64,000 nucleotides of DNA from Pacificoceanicola sp048553275. Lineage in GTDB: Bacteria; Pseudomonadota; Alphaproteobacteria; Rhodobacterales; Rhodobacteraceae. Of this stretch, positions 33,300 through 42,191 are shown piece by piece. Location of the stretch: the NCBI RefSeq assembly GCF_048553275.1, contig NZ_JBLZMW010000011.1, positions 1 through 64,000 of the forward strand, in the 5' to 3' direction. Under the pieces are notes generated by a model, which ran no database searches, was not told the DNA's origin, and was given only the letters and a program-made list of their open reading frames with translations. Every line of letters begins with the position of its first letter. The first letter of the stretch is position 1. Made by a program: the position numbers and the translations under genes.

Positions 33300-33839
33300 A
33301 CAACGGACACAGATGGTGCGGTGCTCAGGGAAACCTTTCAGGCACAGAACGATGCCTGCGGGTGTATGGCGTTTGGACGCCCCGTGGATCTGACCGTTCC
33401 GGTTCATGAAATTGTCCGCCAGGTGTTCGAAAATGATCCCTACTGGCAGCCGACAAACCTGATGGCGTTGGGAGCGATTTACATCTCCTACACCTGGGAT
33501 GGACCCATGTTGGGCGCACTGGAAAAGCCGGGCATCCCGGTGGCCGAATTCATCCCGGTCGAAGGGGCCGATGGCTGGATCGATAAATGGATGCTGGTCA
33601 AGGATACGCCCAACACCTACTGCGCCTACAAGGACATGGAATACATGAACTCTCCCGAAGGGCAATGTGCCGTCTCCGGCGTCACCGGCTACTGGCCGAC
33701 CAACCCCGGGGCCGCGTCCTGCATAACCGAGGAAGAGACCGCCGAAAAGCATGTGGGCGATCCGGAAATCCTCGAGTCCCCGGCAATGTGGCTGACACCC
33801 GCGCGCCCCGTGGAATATGCCACACCCGGAATGCCGTGA
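33300..33839 (+). pseudogene. Remnant of a polyamine-type ABC transporter substrate-binding protein (C-terminal half)
   Basis: The in-frame translation resembles the C-terminal lobe of PotD-like binding proteins: YISYTWDGPMLGALEKPGIP, then FIPVEGADGWIDKWM and YMNSPEGQCAVSGVTGYWPT. No signal peptide or N-terminal lobe precedes it; the frame simply opens at 33213 in unrelated sequence. It is followed by broken ATPase and permease genes of the same transporter type, so the whole operon is decayed. Confidence 0.7.
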
Positions 33840-33964
33840 AGGCCGCGCTATGACCATACTCTGACCTAGGGTCATGCGGTATCTGTCCCGCACGGGGCCC
33901 CTCAACGCCTGCGTTGACGCCGCACCAGAGCCTTCCTTGGCGCGGACCGCGAAAAGTATGTCAA

Positions 33965-34667
33965 ATGATCGACATTTCCGATGCCACCTGAATTTTAGCA
34001 GGCACCGTGCTTGCGCTGGACCCCGCCTCGCTGAGCATCGAAGCGGGCGAGTTCGTCACCCTGCTTTGGCCGTCCGGCTGCGGGAAAACGACTTTACTGC
34101 GCTTGCTGGCCGGATTCGACACACCCACCAAAGGCAAGATCGTCCTGAACGATGCGGATGTAACAGACGTGCCGCCCTGTGATCGCGATGTGAACATGGT
34201 CTTTCAGGACTACGCCCTGTTCCCGCAGCTCAGCGTTGGCCGCAACGTGGCCTTTGGCCTTGAGCGACTGAAATGGCCCAAGGCCAGAACCGCCACCGTC
34301 GTACGCGACGCGCTTGAAATGGTGGAGCTTGCGGAAAAGAGCGACCGCATGCCGCATGAGCTGTCCGGCGGGCAGCGTCAGCGCGTGGCGCTTGCCCAAG
34401 GTGCTGCTGGACGAGCCGCTGTCGGCGCTGCCCGAGGCACCCGTACAAGCGCCGTCAACGCTCTGCCCTGCCGGATCGGGGATGCGCTGTTTCACGGCAG
34501 CCTGACCCGGTTCCGCTGTGCCACGGGTACCACGACCGGGCAGATCTATTGGGACTGGCAGAATTCGGCCCATCCCGATAACGCCTTTCGCCCCGCCGAA
34601 GGCCGCACAGTGCATCTTCATGCCCCGCCCGCTGACCTCTTCGTTTTTTTGTGCAGGAGGGCGCGCG
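33965..34667 (+). pseudogene. Remnant of polyamine-type ABC transporter ATPase
   Basis: ATG 33965 starts MIDISDAT, then an in-frame TGA at 33989 interrupts it. The ATPase core continues in frame with WPSGCGKTTLLRLLAGFDTP (Walker A), VFQDYALFPQLSVGRNVAF (Q-loop) and HELSGGQRQRVALA (signature). There the frame shifts: KVLLDEPLSAL (Walker B) is in another frame, as if about 20 bases between two GCCC copies were lost. Much of the C-terminal domain is missing, though a TOBE-like tail is readable to 34667. It cannot make a working ATPase. Confidence 0.8.
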
Positions 34668-34763
34668 ATGACCTCCGGCTCGCTGCAAAAACGGCTGGTG
34701 TCACGGACCTTTCTGGCGCCGCTGCTGTGGATACTGTGTTTCATGCTGCTGCCCGCAGCGCGG
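34668..34763 (+). pseudogene. Remnant of ABC transporter permease (first transmembrane segment only)
   Basis: ATG 34668 encodes MTSGSLQKRLVSRTFLAPLL followed by the hydrophobic WILCFMLLP, typical of the start of a PotB-like permease. The frame then leaves permease-like sequence. It is the third broken gene of the decayed operon. Confidence 0.6.
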
Positions 34764-35124
34764 TTTTCGAGGCCCATCTGGGAGGCCGGGCGCGAACGCA
34801 CGTTTTGCCGCACCACAGGATTGCAGAAGGTCCGTGATGATCCATTTGGGCTCGTAGCCCGCGACTTTCACGACCACTTCGTCCAGATCCGAGATATCGT
34901 GGGGGAAAAGCTGCCGCGACCACAGAATAGGGGCGATCAGGGGCGGCAAGCGGTGGCGCGTGTCGCTGATTTTGTCTGTTTGCATCGACTTCGGCTATGC
35001 CCGCGCCCGTGACCGGCCTGTCAACAGGACGACACCGGGCGCGGTGTTTTTCCGGGCTGCGGCCATCTGCGCCTTGCGTCCAGGGCGCAGGGGCGTTTGA
35101 TTTGAGCAGATCGCAGGAGACGTC
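34764..35124. other. Intergenic / eroded region
   Basis: The 361 bp carry no intact gene. A minus-strand frame (34780-34985) reads with protein-like composition (PHDISDLDEVVVKVAGYEPK) and may be a scrap of another lost gene. I cannot name it. Confidence 0.4.
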
Positions 35125-35538
35125 ATGACCGCAACCGGGATACCGCCGAAATTCGAGATAACCCGCACCGAGATCGAGCGCGTGGTGGCGGCGTTTTATG
35201 CGCTGGTGCGAGAGCATCCGGGACTGGGCCCGGTGTTTGCCGTGCATGTGGACGACTGGCCCGCGCATGAGGCGAAGGTGGCCAACTTCTGGGCCAACGC
35301 GATCCTGCATGAGCGCAGTTACGACGGCAATCCGGTCGCCGTGCACCGCGATGCGGGGAACGTGCGGCCGGGGATGTTCGATGCTTGGCTGGGTCTGTTT
35401 GATCTGGTGCTGGAGCGAGAGTTGCGGCCAGAGCAGGCGGCGGCATGGTCGGCGCTGGCGCATCGCATTGGCCGGTCCGTTCGGGCCGGTGTCGTAGAGA
35501 AGATGCAAGGCCCCGGCGGTGTTCCGATCTTGCGCTAG
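35125..35538 (+). CDS. Group III truncated haemoglobin
   Basis: This 137-residue 2/2 haemoglobin has an ATG with CAGGAGA ahead. The E-helix/CD region reads PVFAVHVDDWPAHEAKVANF with a WANAILHERSYDGNP pattern typical of group III. The proximal histidine lies in VAVHRDAGNVRPGMFDAW (about residue 73). These bind haem and act on O2 or NO; the precise role is not readable from sequence. It stands alone between the decayed transporter and the monooxygenase. Confidence 0.85.
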   Translation: MTATGIPPKFEITRTEIERVVAAFYALVREHPGLGPVFAVHVDDWPAHEAKVANFWANAILHERSYDGNPVAVHRDAGNVRPGMFDAWLGLFDLVLERELRPEQAAAWSALAHRIGRSVRAGVVEKMQGPGGVPILR

Positions 35539-35610
35539 GCTTGTGGTTTATTTCAAGGAAATCGGTCCGGTTTCTTTAGGAAGCTCCGGGCGTGGTGCGG
35601 GAGATGAGCG

Positions 35611-36780
35611 GTGCGCATAGCGGTGGCAGGGGCCGGGATCGGCGGGTTGGCGGCGGCGTCGGGGTTGGCGCAGGCGGGCCATGCGGTGACAGTGTTCGAC
35701 CAGTTCGAGGCCCCCGCGCCGGTGGGCTCGGGGCTGGTGATCCAGCCCGTGGGCCTGTCGGTTCTGGAGCGGCTCGGAGCCAGCGGCGCGGCCCTCGCGC
35801 AGGGCAACCGGGTGGTTCGGATGCTGGGCCGGGAGGCTGGCAGCGGGCGCCGGGTTCTGGACGTGTCCTATGTCTCGAAACGGCGCAAGCGGTTCGGGTT
35901 GGCAATCCACCGCGCCGCGTTGTTCAACGCCCTGCTGGAGGTCGCGCAGGCCTCCGGCGTGACCATCGCGGCGGGGCGGCGGGTGCTCTCGGCCAGCGGT
36001 GGTGTCGTGCGGTTCGAGGGCGGCTCGGACGGGCCGTTTGATCTGATTGTTGACGCCTGCGGTGCGGGCTCGCCGCTGTCACCGTTGCGGGCGCGCGGAT
36101 TGGCCTATGGCGCGCTGTGGGCTACGGTGGATTGGCCCGAGACGGATCTGCCGCGCGACGTGCTTCGGCAGGTCTATCGGCGGGCGGACCGGATGCTGGG
36201 CGTCCTGCCGATTGGCACCGTTCCGGGGCAGACGGGTCGCAAGGCGGCGATTTTCTGGTCTTTGCCGCGTGATGGCCATGACGCGTGGCGGCAGGCCGGT
36301 CTGGCGGCCTGGCAGGCCGAGGCAGAAGCGCTTTGGCCGGAGTTTGCGCCCTTTGCCGCGCAGATCCGCGATCCGGCCCAGATGACCATGGCGCGCTATT
36401 CGCATGGCACTCTGGCGCGGCCGGTCACGGATGGGATTATTCACATCGGCGATGCTGCGCATCGCGCCAGTCCGCAGTTGGGACAGGGCGCGAACATGGC
36501 ATTGCTGGATGCCTGGGCGTTGGTGCGGGCCCTGGCGGTGGCGCGGGGTGATGCCGAGCTGGCAGCGCTGCACTACACCCGCGCGCGGCGCTGGCATGTC
36601 TGGGGCTATCAGTCAATGAGCTGGGCGTTTACGCCGCAGTATCAATCCGATAGCCGGGTCCTGCCAGTCCTGCGGGACCGTGTTCTGTTTCCGTTGTCAC
36701 AAATTGCGCCGCTCCCCGGTGTGCTGACGCGGCTGGTGTGTGGAGATTTGCTGCCACCGAGCGGCTCGCTGCCCGGTTAG
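35611..36780 (+). CDS. FAD-dependent monooxygenase (PHBH-type)
   Basis: The product has 389 residues with a GTG start (MRIAVAGAGIGGLAAASGLA). The dinucleotide motif GAGIGGLAAASG is at the N-terminus, a VDACGAGSPLS segment is in the middle, and the FAD-binding GDAAHRASPQLGQGANMALL lies near residue 290. It hydroxylates an unknown, probably aromatic, substrate. Its 3' end overlaps the convergent membrane gene by 152 bases. Confidence 0.85.
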   Translation: MRIAVAGAGIGGLAAASGLAQAGHAVTVFDQFEAPAPVGSGLVIQPVGLSVLERLGASGAALAQGNRVVRMLGREAGSGRRVLDVSYVSKRRKRFGLAIHRAALFNALLEVAQASGVTIAAGRRVLSASGGVVRFEGGSDGPFDLIVDACGAGSPLSPLRARGLAYGALWATVDWPETDLPRDVLRQVYRRADRMLGVLPIGTVPGQTGRKAAIFWSLPRDGHDAWRQAGLAAWQAEAEALWPEFAPFAAQIRDPAQMTMARYSHGTLARPVTDGIIHIGDAAHRASPQLGQGANMALLDAWALVRALAVARGDAELAALHYTRARRWHVWGYQSMSWAFTPQYQSDSRVLPVLRDRVLFPLSQIAPLPGVLTRLVCGDLLPPSGSLPG

Positions 36781-37051
36781 ACCGCCGCTGCGCCAGGCGC
36801 AGGGCGATGGCGGGCAGGCTCATCACGATCCAGAAGCCTTGGATCAGGGCCGAGGCGAGGTTGAAATCGTGGCTGAGCGAGATCAGCACGAGGCTGGCAG
36901 CGAGCAGATTGCCGCAGAAATACCGCACCTGACCGGAGTGCAGAATGCGCAGGCTCAGGCAGGTGTAAAGCGTCACGTAGATGCCGAAGCCAACGACGCC
37001 GATGATGCGGAAATGGATGGCGTCGAGCGCCATCGGGAAAACGTCTGACAT
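36629..37051 (-). CDS. CBU_0592-like small membrane protein
   Basis: The product has 140 residues. Three hydrophobic segments (about residues 13-33, 45-60, 65-85) include the family-like GNLLAASLVLISLSHDFNLA then ALIQGFWIVMSLPAI. The C-terminal third (after SNRAASRS) is polar and reads through the end of the convergent monooxygenase gene. The protein may have been lengthened by loss of an earlier stop. Function is unknown. Confidence 0.7.
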   Translation of the reverse strand: MSDVFPMALDAIHFRIIGVVGFGIYVTLYTCLSLRILHSGQVRYFCGNLLAASLVLISLSHDFNLASALIQGFWIVMSLPAIALRLAQRRSNRAASRSVAANLHTPAASAHRGAAQFVTTETEHGPAGLAGPGYRIDTAA

Positions 37052-37155
37052 AATGAAATCGCCCGAAAAAAATGGAGAGCGTACAGCGTGAATGGCTCGA
37101 CCTTAGAGGCGCCGGTCCGGCGGTGACAGTCGGGTATTCCGGACGTGGTGTCAGA

Positions 37156-37869
37156 TCAGGCGAAAAGCGTGCCGACGACATAGGCGATCCCGGCCGCCGT
37201 GGCGCCGATGCCAAAGGTTTCGAGACCGGATCGCCACCACGGGCTGAGCGACCAGCGCGATTTCAGGGTGCCGATCGCGAAAAAGCAGACCAGCGTAAGG
37301 ATGACGGAGGTGTCGAAGGCGCGGGGAAGTCCGAGCAGAAAGGGCATCAGGGGCACCGCCCCGGCGGCAAGGAAGGCGGCAAAGGTCACAAGCGCGGCGC
37401 GCAGCGGGTGCGGATCGACCGAAGCGAGGCCATATTCGCCTTCGAGCATGGCGGCGATCCAGGTCTCGCGGCGGGCGGCGATCTGCCGTGTGGCGTCCTC
37501 AAGGGTCGCACCGGAGAGGCCCTTTTGCGCGAGGATAGTGCGCAACTCACGAAGCTCGCCTTCGGGATTGGTCGCGATGTGGCGGTTTTCCACGGCACGC
37601 AGGCGGTGGATGTCGTCAAGCTCGGCCTTGGTGGCGGAGTAATTGCCGGCGGCCATGGAAAAGCCGTCGGAGAGCACATTGGCGAGGCCAAGCGCGACGA
37701 TCACGAGCGGCGAGAGGCCCGCCCCCGCAACCCCGGCGACGATGGCGAAGGTGGTCACCGCGCCGTCGATTGCGCCATAGACCACATCGCGCAGATCGCC
37801 GCGCCCCGGCGGCGTGGCGAGACGGGCGTCGATTTCGGCCTGTGTGTGGCCGTGCTCGGAGAGTTTCAT
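37156..37869 (-). CDS. VIT1/CCC1 family transporter
   Basis: The product has 237 residues. The N-terminal VVYGAIDGAVTTFAIVAG is followed by FSMAAGNYSATKAELDD, as in vacuolar iron transporter homologues. A charged cytoplasmic helical domain (residues ~80-150) and three C-terminal membrane segments (AALVTFAAFLAAGAVPLMPF...) complete the fold. Family members move Fe2+ or Mn2+ by proton exchange; the ion here is inferred. Confidence 0.85.
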   Translation of the reverse strand: MKLSEHGHTQAEIDARLATPPGRGDLRDVVYGAIDGAVTTFAIVAGVAGAGLSPLVIVALGLANVLSDGFSMAAGNYSATKAELDDIHRLRAVENRHIATNPEGELRELRTILAQKGLSGATLEDATRQIAARRETWIAAMLEGEYGLASVDPHPLRAALVTFAAFLAAGAVPLMPFLLGLPRAFDTSVILTLVCFFAIGTLKSRWSLSPWWRSGLETFGIGATAAGIAYVVGTLFA

Positions 37870-37933
37870 GCGGCATGTCCTTCGCGGTTCGACAGACGGT
37901 GCCGCAGGCGCGCGCTTGCGGCCTTGACGTGGG

Positions 37934-40636
37934 TCAATCCGGGGGGCGGTTTGGCGCGGCGCGGCCCTGAACCCAGCGATTGAGCCAGGCCAGCCCGGCC
38001 AGCGACAGGCCCAGCAGCAGGAAGGAGAACACCCGCACGAGGCCCGACAGGCCGGAGATGTCGATCACGAAGACCTTGGCCACGGCGAGCGCGATGATCG
38101 CCACCCCGGCGCGGCGGAGCAGATCGGAGCGGCGGGCGAGGGCCTGATAGAACAGCGCGGCGCCGGCGAGCAGGAGCGCGACGGTATAGCTGTAGAGTTC
38201 AGGTTGGGTCACGCCCGCGTTCAGACGCATGCCGCTGCCGCCCTGCCATCCGTGACGGATCGTCAGCATCACCCAGAAGGCGGCAAGCGCCAGCGCCGCG
38301 CAGACCAGACTGCGGCGCAGGGCCTTGGGTTGCCGGGTGAGGCGACACGCGGCAATCGCGAGGAAGGCCGCGGGCAAAAGGTAGGCTGGGATCAGCGTAT
38401 TGAGCAGCACCGGCCCAAGCACGGTTTCGCGCCCGATCAGCGGATTGAAATCGGTCAGGAGCAGCAGCAGGAAGACCCCGGCGATGACCCCGAACAGCGC
38501 GGCAAGGGCGATGCGCAGCGGCCTCAACCAACCCCCGAGTTCCTGCCGGAAGAGCTGGGCCATGGCGACGCCACTCCAGAGCGCAGCGAGCAGCCCGTAG
38601 CCCCAATGCGTCTGCAGTCCCGCCTCCGGCGCGAAAGTGCGGATGATATGAAAGAGGGTCAGGCTGAGCGTCATGCCCGCCACCGACCATGCCGCGCTTT
38701 CGAGGAAGACGCGGGACTTGGGACGGGGACGACCCTGCATCAGGGCATAGGCGGCGAGCAGCGCGGTGAGGCTGCCGCCATAGGCCAGCAGCATTGGCAA
38801 AAGAGTTGTTTGCGTGGCCCATCCGACGCCGGGATCGAACGTCAGCCGCAGGCCGATCGCGACCACCCCGGCGGCGATATAGGCCCCCATAAGCGGCAGG
38901 TCGAAGCGCCGGTCCAGCGCAGCGGCGGCCACGATGGTGGCGGCGATGGCCAGGGTCAGCGCGGTACTGGTGAGGGTGATGGCCAGCGCGAAAGCGAGGC
39001 AGGCGAGGGCGGAGAGCACCGGCAGGGCGGTGCGGCTCTTGTCCTCGGGCGTCTGGCGCGCGAGGCGTTCGGCCATGAGCGTCATCAGTGCGGCAAGGGC
39101 GAGGCCATGCAGTGCCCAGGGATAGGCGCCGATGATCCCGGCAGGATGGCGCGTGGCCTCCAGCAGCAGTCCGGCAAGCGGCGCGGTGAGCGCGGCGGCC
39201 CCGGCCCAGGGCAGACGGTTTTCGGCGCCCGTCTGGGATCGCCATGCAAAGACCACGCTGAGCACCGTCGCGGCGAGCAGCATCCAGGTGATGTCGAGAG
39301 AAAAGCGGGTTTCGGTCTGGCTTGCCGTGTCTGCGAGGTGTTGGCGCAGGGCATCGAAGATCGGTGCGTTCAGGTCATTCACGGCGCAGATCGCCAGCAG
39401 GCCAAGGGTCGGCAGAAGAGCATGATCCTGCAGCGCTGGCGCTCTGAGCGACCAGAGCGCATAGGCAGCGCCAAGCGCGGTCAGGACAAGGATTGCGGCC
39501 CATGCCGTCATCGGGCTGTGGCCCGCGATGAGCAGGATGGCGGGGATAGCCGCGAGGAGCGTGCCGAGAGAGAGGAGCGCCGGGAAGATCGGTTTTCCCT
39601 GCCTTTTCAGCACGGCTTCGACGAGGCAGGGGCCATCGTGGTCCGGCGTGAGACCGCGCGCCGGGATCAGCGTGGCGAGGATCGCGAGTATGGCGACGAA
39701 GGCGGCGAAGGAGATGCCGAACGCGTCGGTGTTCAGTGAAACCGAGAGCAGCAGCCAGCCTGCGGCGGTGGCGAACACAACCGAAAGCACGGAGATCCAC
39801 GCCCAGCGGCGCAGCGTGTCGAAGCCAAGGCCGAGCGCGGCGAGGAGGGCGAAATATGCGAAGAGGGTTTGCGGTGTGTCCGAAGAGCCGCCGACGAGGA
39901 AGGGCGCGAGCATACCGCCAATGAGGCCGATGGCGGCGAGCAGTGGCCCGTGTCGCCAACCCAGCAACAGACCGCCGAGTGCGGCGGCAAAGAGCAGGAC
40001 CAACGCGGGCGTCGGGGCGATCAGCCCATAGAGCATTCGCGCGGCGACCAGGCCGCCGAAGATCGACACGAGGCCCGCGCCCGAGAGCACGGAAGGCAGG
40101 TAAGCCGTTGCGCTCGCTTCGGAATCGCCGAATCGGCGCCGGATGACCTCGCCCCCGGCGATGAGCAACACCCCGAAAGAGAGCGCGGCGGCAACGCGGG
40201 CGGCAGGCGGCAGAAGGCCGTTCTCGACGCCGTATTGCACAAGGAACAGTCCGGCGAGGGCGAGGGACGCCGCAGCGGCGGCATAAAACCAGTTTTCCCG
40301 CAGCCAGTGCGTCAGGCGGCTGAGCTGCGCCGCGAGGACGGAGGGCCGCTTTGGCGCGGCGGGGGGCTTTGGCGGGCTGCGCCACGGTGCGCGGCCCTCT
40401 GCTGCCGTGCCGGCCTCTGCGGGTGCCGCGTCAATTCGGGCGGGCGGTGCGGGCACGGGGCGCGCCGGACCGGTTGCGGCGCTCTTCATGGCTTCCGGAA
40501 TGGGCGCGGTTTGACCAGCTTCCAGTGCCGCGACCCGGCGTTTCAGGCGGATGACCACGATCAGAAGATAGACAAGAGTGATTGGCACCGCGAGCAGGAA
40601 CAGGATGATCAGGGCGATAATGGCGTCATCGGTCAC
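37934..40636 (-). CDS. DUF2339 family large membrane protein
   Basis: The product has 900 residues with a GTG start. It has an N-terminal transmembrane helix (ALIILFLLAVPITLVYLLIV), a short coiled coil (RLKRRVAALEAGQ), a proline/alanine-rich linker (~45-100) and then more than 20 hydrophobic segments to the end (FLLLGLSLAGLAWLNRWVQG). DUF2339 proteins are inner-membrane proteins of unknown function. No partner gene is obvious; the next gene upstream is the DUF697 protein 78 bp away. Confidence 0.85.
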   Translation of the reverse strand: MTDDAIIALIILFLLAVPITLVYLLIVVIRLKRRVAALEAGQTAPIPEAMKSAATGPARPVPAPPARIDAAPAEAGTAAEGRAPWRSPPKPPAAPKRPSVLAAQLSRLTHWLRENWFYAAAAASLALAGLFLVQYGVENGLLPPAARVAAALSFGVLLIAGGEVIRRRFGDSEASATAYLPSVLSGAGLVSIFGGLVAARMLYGLIAPTPALVLLFAAALGGLLLGWRHGPLLAAIGLIGGMLAPFLVGGSSDTPQTLFAYFALLAALGLGFDTLRRWAWISVLSVVFATAAGWLLLSVSLNTDAFGISFAAFVAILAILATLIPARGLTPDHDGPCLVEAVLKRQGKPIFPALLSLGTLLAAIPAILLIAGHSPMTAWAAILVLTALGAAYALWSLRAPALQDHALLPTLGLLAICAVNDLNAPIFDALRQHLADTASQTETRFSLDITWMLLAATVLSVVFAWRSQTGAENRLPWAGAAALTAPLAGLLLEATRHPAGIIGAYPWALHGLALAALMTLMAERLARQTPEDKSRTALPVLSALACLAFALAITLTSTALTLAIAATIVAAAALDRRFDLPLMGAYIAAGVVAIGLRLTFDPGVGWATQTTLLPMLLAYGGSLTALLAAYALMQGRPRPKSRVFLESAAWSVAGMTLSLTLFHIIRTFAPEAGLQTHWGYGLLAALWSGVAMAQLFRQELGGWLRPLRIALAALFGVIAGVFLLLLLTDFNPLIGRETVLGPVLLNTLIPAYLLPAAFLAIAACRLTRQPKALRRSLVCAALALAAFWVMLTIRHGWQGGSGMRLNAGVTQPELYSYTVALLLAGAALFYQALARRSDLLRRAGVAIIALAVAKVFVIDISGLSGLVRVFSFLLLGLSLAGLAWLNRWVQGRAAPNRPPD

Positions 40637-40714
40637 GGGCGCGTCCTTCTGGCTGATCGGCGCAGTCTAGCCCCGGGACAATTGGATGTAAGGTCGGTTA
40701 TTCCCCACCGGTGA

Positions 40715-41734
40715 TCAGGATTTTTCCTTGGAGAACAGGCCACTGAGCGCGGTGCGGACAATCGAGCGCGTGGAGGGGCGTTTGCCCTGTGAGAAGGGCA
40801 GCGGGCGGCAGACCTCCATGGCGGCGACGCCCACGCGGGCGGTGAGCGCCCCATTGACCAGACCCTCGCCGAAGCGGCGTGACAGTTTGCCCAGCAGGCC
40901 ACCGCCGAGGATCGGCTCCAGCATGTCATCCCCCACCGCCACGGCGCCGGTGGCAACGAGGTGGGACATGACGGCGCGCGTTAGACGCAGGCTGCCCAAG
41001 GTGCCGGAGCGGCCGCCGTAGATCTCCGCGATGCGGCGGATCATGCGCAGATTGGAGGTCAGTGCGGCGGCGACATCCGCCAGCGCGAGCGGCACCAGCG
41101 CCGTGACCGTGGCGACCTGCCGCGCGGCGGCCTCCACCTCGGTACGAGCGGCGATGTCGAGCGGCGCGAGCAGTTCGTGCTCGGCAAGGTCCAGAAGCGC
41201 CCCGGCATCGAAGACCTCGGCCTCGCGCTCGGCCAGCCTCTCGCGGCCCCATCTGGTGTCGTCGCGGCCGGAGTAGAGCGCCTTGAGCCGTGTGACGGTG
41301 GCGCGGGCGGCCTTGATGTCGTCGGCGGCGCGGGCGCTGCTGGCCTCGTGATGGAGCGCGTCGATGCGGGCTAGGCGGGCAAAGGCAGAGAGTTCCTTGA
41401 CCGCGATCAGCACCACGACCAGCGCAAAGAGCGCCATCATCAGGGCGACAGCATAACCCAGAAGCGGCGTCGAGGCGATCAGACCGGTGACGAAATTCCA
41501 TGCGGCGATGGAGATCAGCGTGCCGATCAACGTGACCAGCAGCCGCCAGAACCAGCGCGCCAGCTTTGAAGGCCGGCGCGCGGCGAGGGCGGCGGCGGTC
41601 GCCATGGCTTGCCCCTTTGGCGGGTCGGTCTCGGGGTGCAGATCGGGAACGGGCGGGGCCTCCGAGGGGGAGGGCGCGGCGCTGTCCTCTTCGAGGTCGA
41701 TCAGGATGGGGCCCTTTGGGTCAGCCATTGTCAT
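40715..41734 (-). CDS. DUF697 (YcjF/TIGR01620) family membrane protein
   Basis: The product has 339 residues. The cytoplasmic N-terminus is acidic (LIDLEEDSAAPSPSEAPPVP). Two membrane helices lie at about residues 65-110 (FWRLLVTLIGTLISIAAW and YAVALMMALFALVVVLIAV). The DUF697 C-terminal domain has LVPLALADVAAALTSNLRMI and RIAEIYGGRSGTLGS. It is the third gene of an overlapping operon with a GNAT gene and ycjX. YcjX/YcjF pairs are linked to envelope stress in enterobacteria; the function is not established here. Confidence 0.88.
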   Translation of the reverse strand: MTMADPKGPILIDLEEDSAAPSPSEAPPVPDLHPETDPPKGQAMATAAALAARRPSKLARWFWRLLVTLIGTLISIAAWNFVTGLIASTPLLGYAVALMMALFALVVVLIAVKELSAFARLARIDALHHEASSARAADDIKAARATVTRLKALYSGRDDTRWGRERLAEREAEVFDAGALLDLAEHELLAPLDIAARTEVEAAARQVATVTALVPLALADVAAALTSNLRMIRRIAEIYGGRSGTLGSLRLTRAVMSHLVATGAVAVGDDMLEPILGGGLLGKLSRRFGEGLVNGALTARVGVAAMEVCRPLPFSQGKRPSTRSIVRTALSGLFSKEKS

Positions 41735-42191
41735 GTCCTAGTTTCAGGGGTGCGGGCCAGACATAGCGGATATCCGGCAGCCCTTCGTCATTGGCGGAGC
41801 CGTCGCCGCACTCGGCCTCGGCAAAGCCCATCCGCTCATAGAAGCGCCGGGCGCCGGTGTTGGCTTCGAAGGTCCAGAGTTCGAGGCGATCCGTCTCGGA
41901 TTTTGCCTGGGTCATAAGGGTTTGGCCAATCCCTTTGCCTTGTGACTCCGGCGCGAGGTAGAGCGCGTGGACAAAGGCGCCCTCGCGGGCGAGAAAGCCG
42001 CAGGGGCCGGTATCTGTGGCGGCGACCGTGACCCAGCCGCGCTCGATCATCAGGCCGGTAAAGCCGACATCCTGAGCGCGGCTGTGAAGGCGCGGCATCC
42101 ATGGCGTGTCGTCGATAAACGCGGAGAGCATCGCACCGAGCTTTCCCGCATCGGTCGAGCGGGCGCGGCGCAGCGTGACGGCGGCGCTCAC
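41721..42191 (-). CDS. GNAT family N-acetyltransferase
   Basis: The product has 156 residues from GTG 42191, which overlaps the ycjX stop as GTGA. The acetyl-CoA motif is VHALYLAPESQGKGIGQTLM (about residues 76-95), followed by LWTFEANTGARRFYERMGF, typical of GNAT proteins. Its stop overlaps the DUF697 gene start by 14 bases, so the three genes are one unit. The substrate is unknown. Confidence 0.85.
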   Translation of the reverse strand: MSAAVTLRRARSTDAGKLGAMLSAFIDDTPWMPRLHSRAQDVGFTGLMIERGWVTVAATDTGPCGFLAREGAFVHALYLAPESQGKGIGQTLMTQAKSETDRLELWTFEANTGARRFYERMGFAEAECGDGSANDEGLPDIRYVWPAPLKLGHDNG

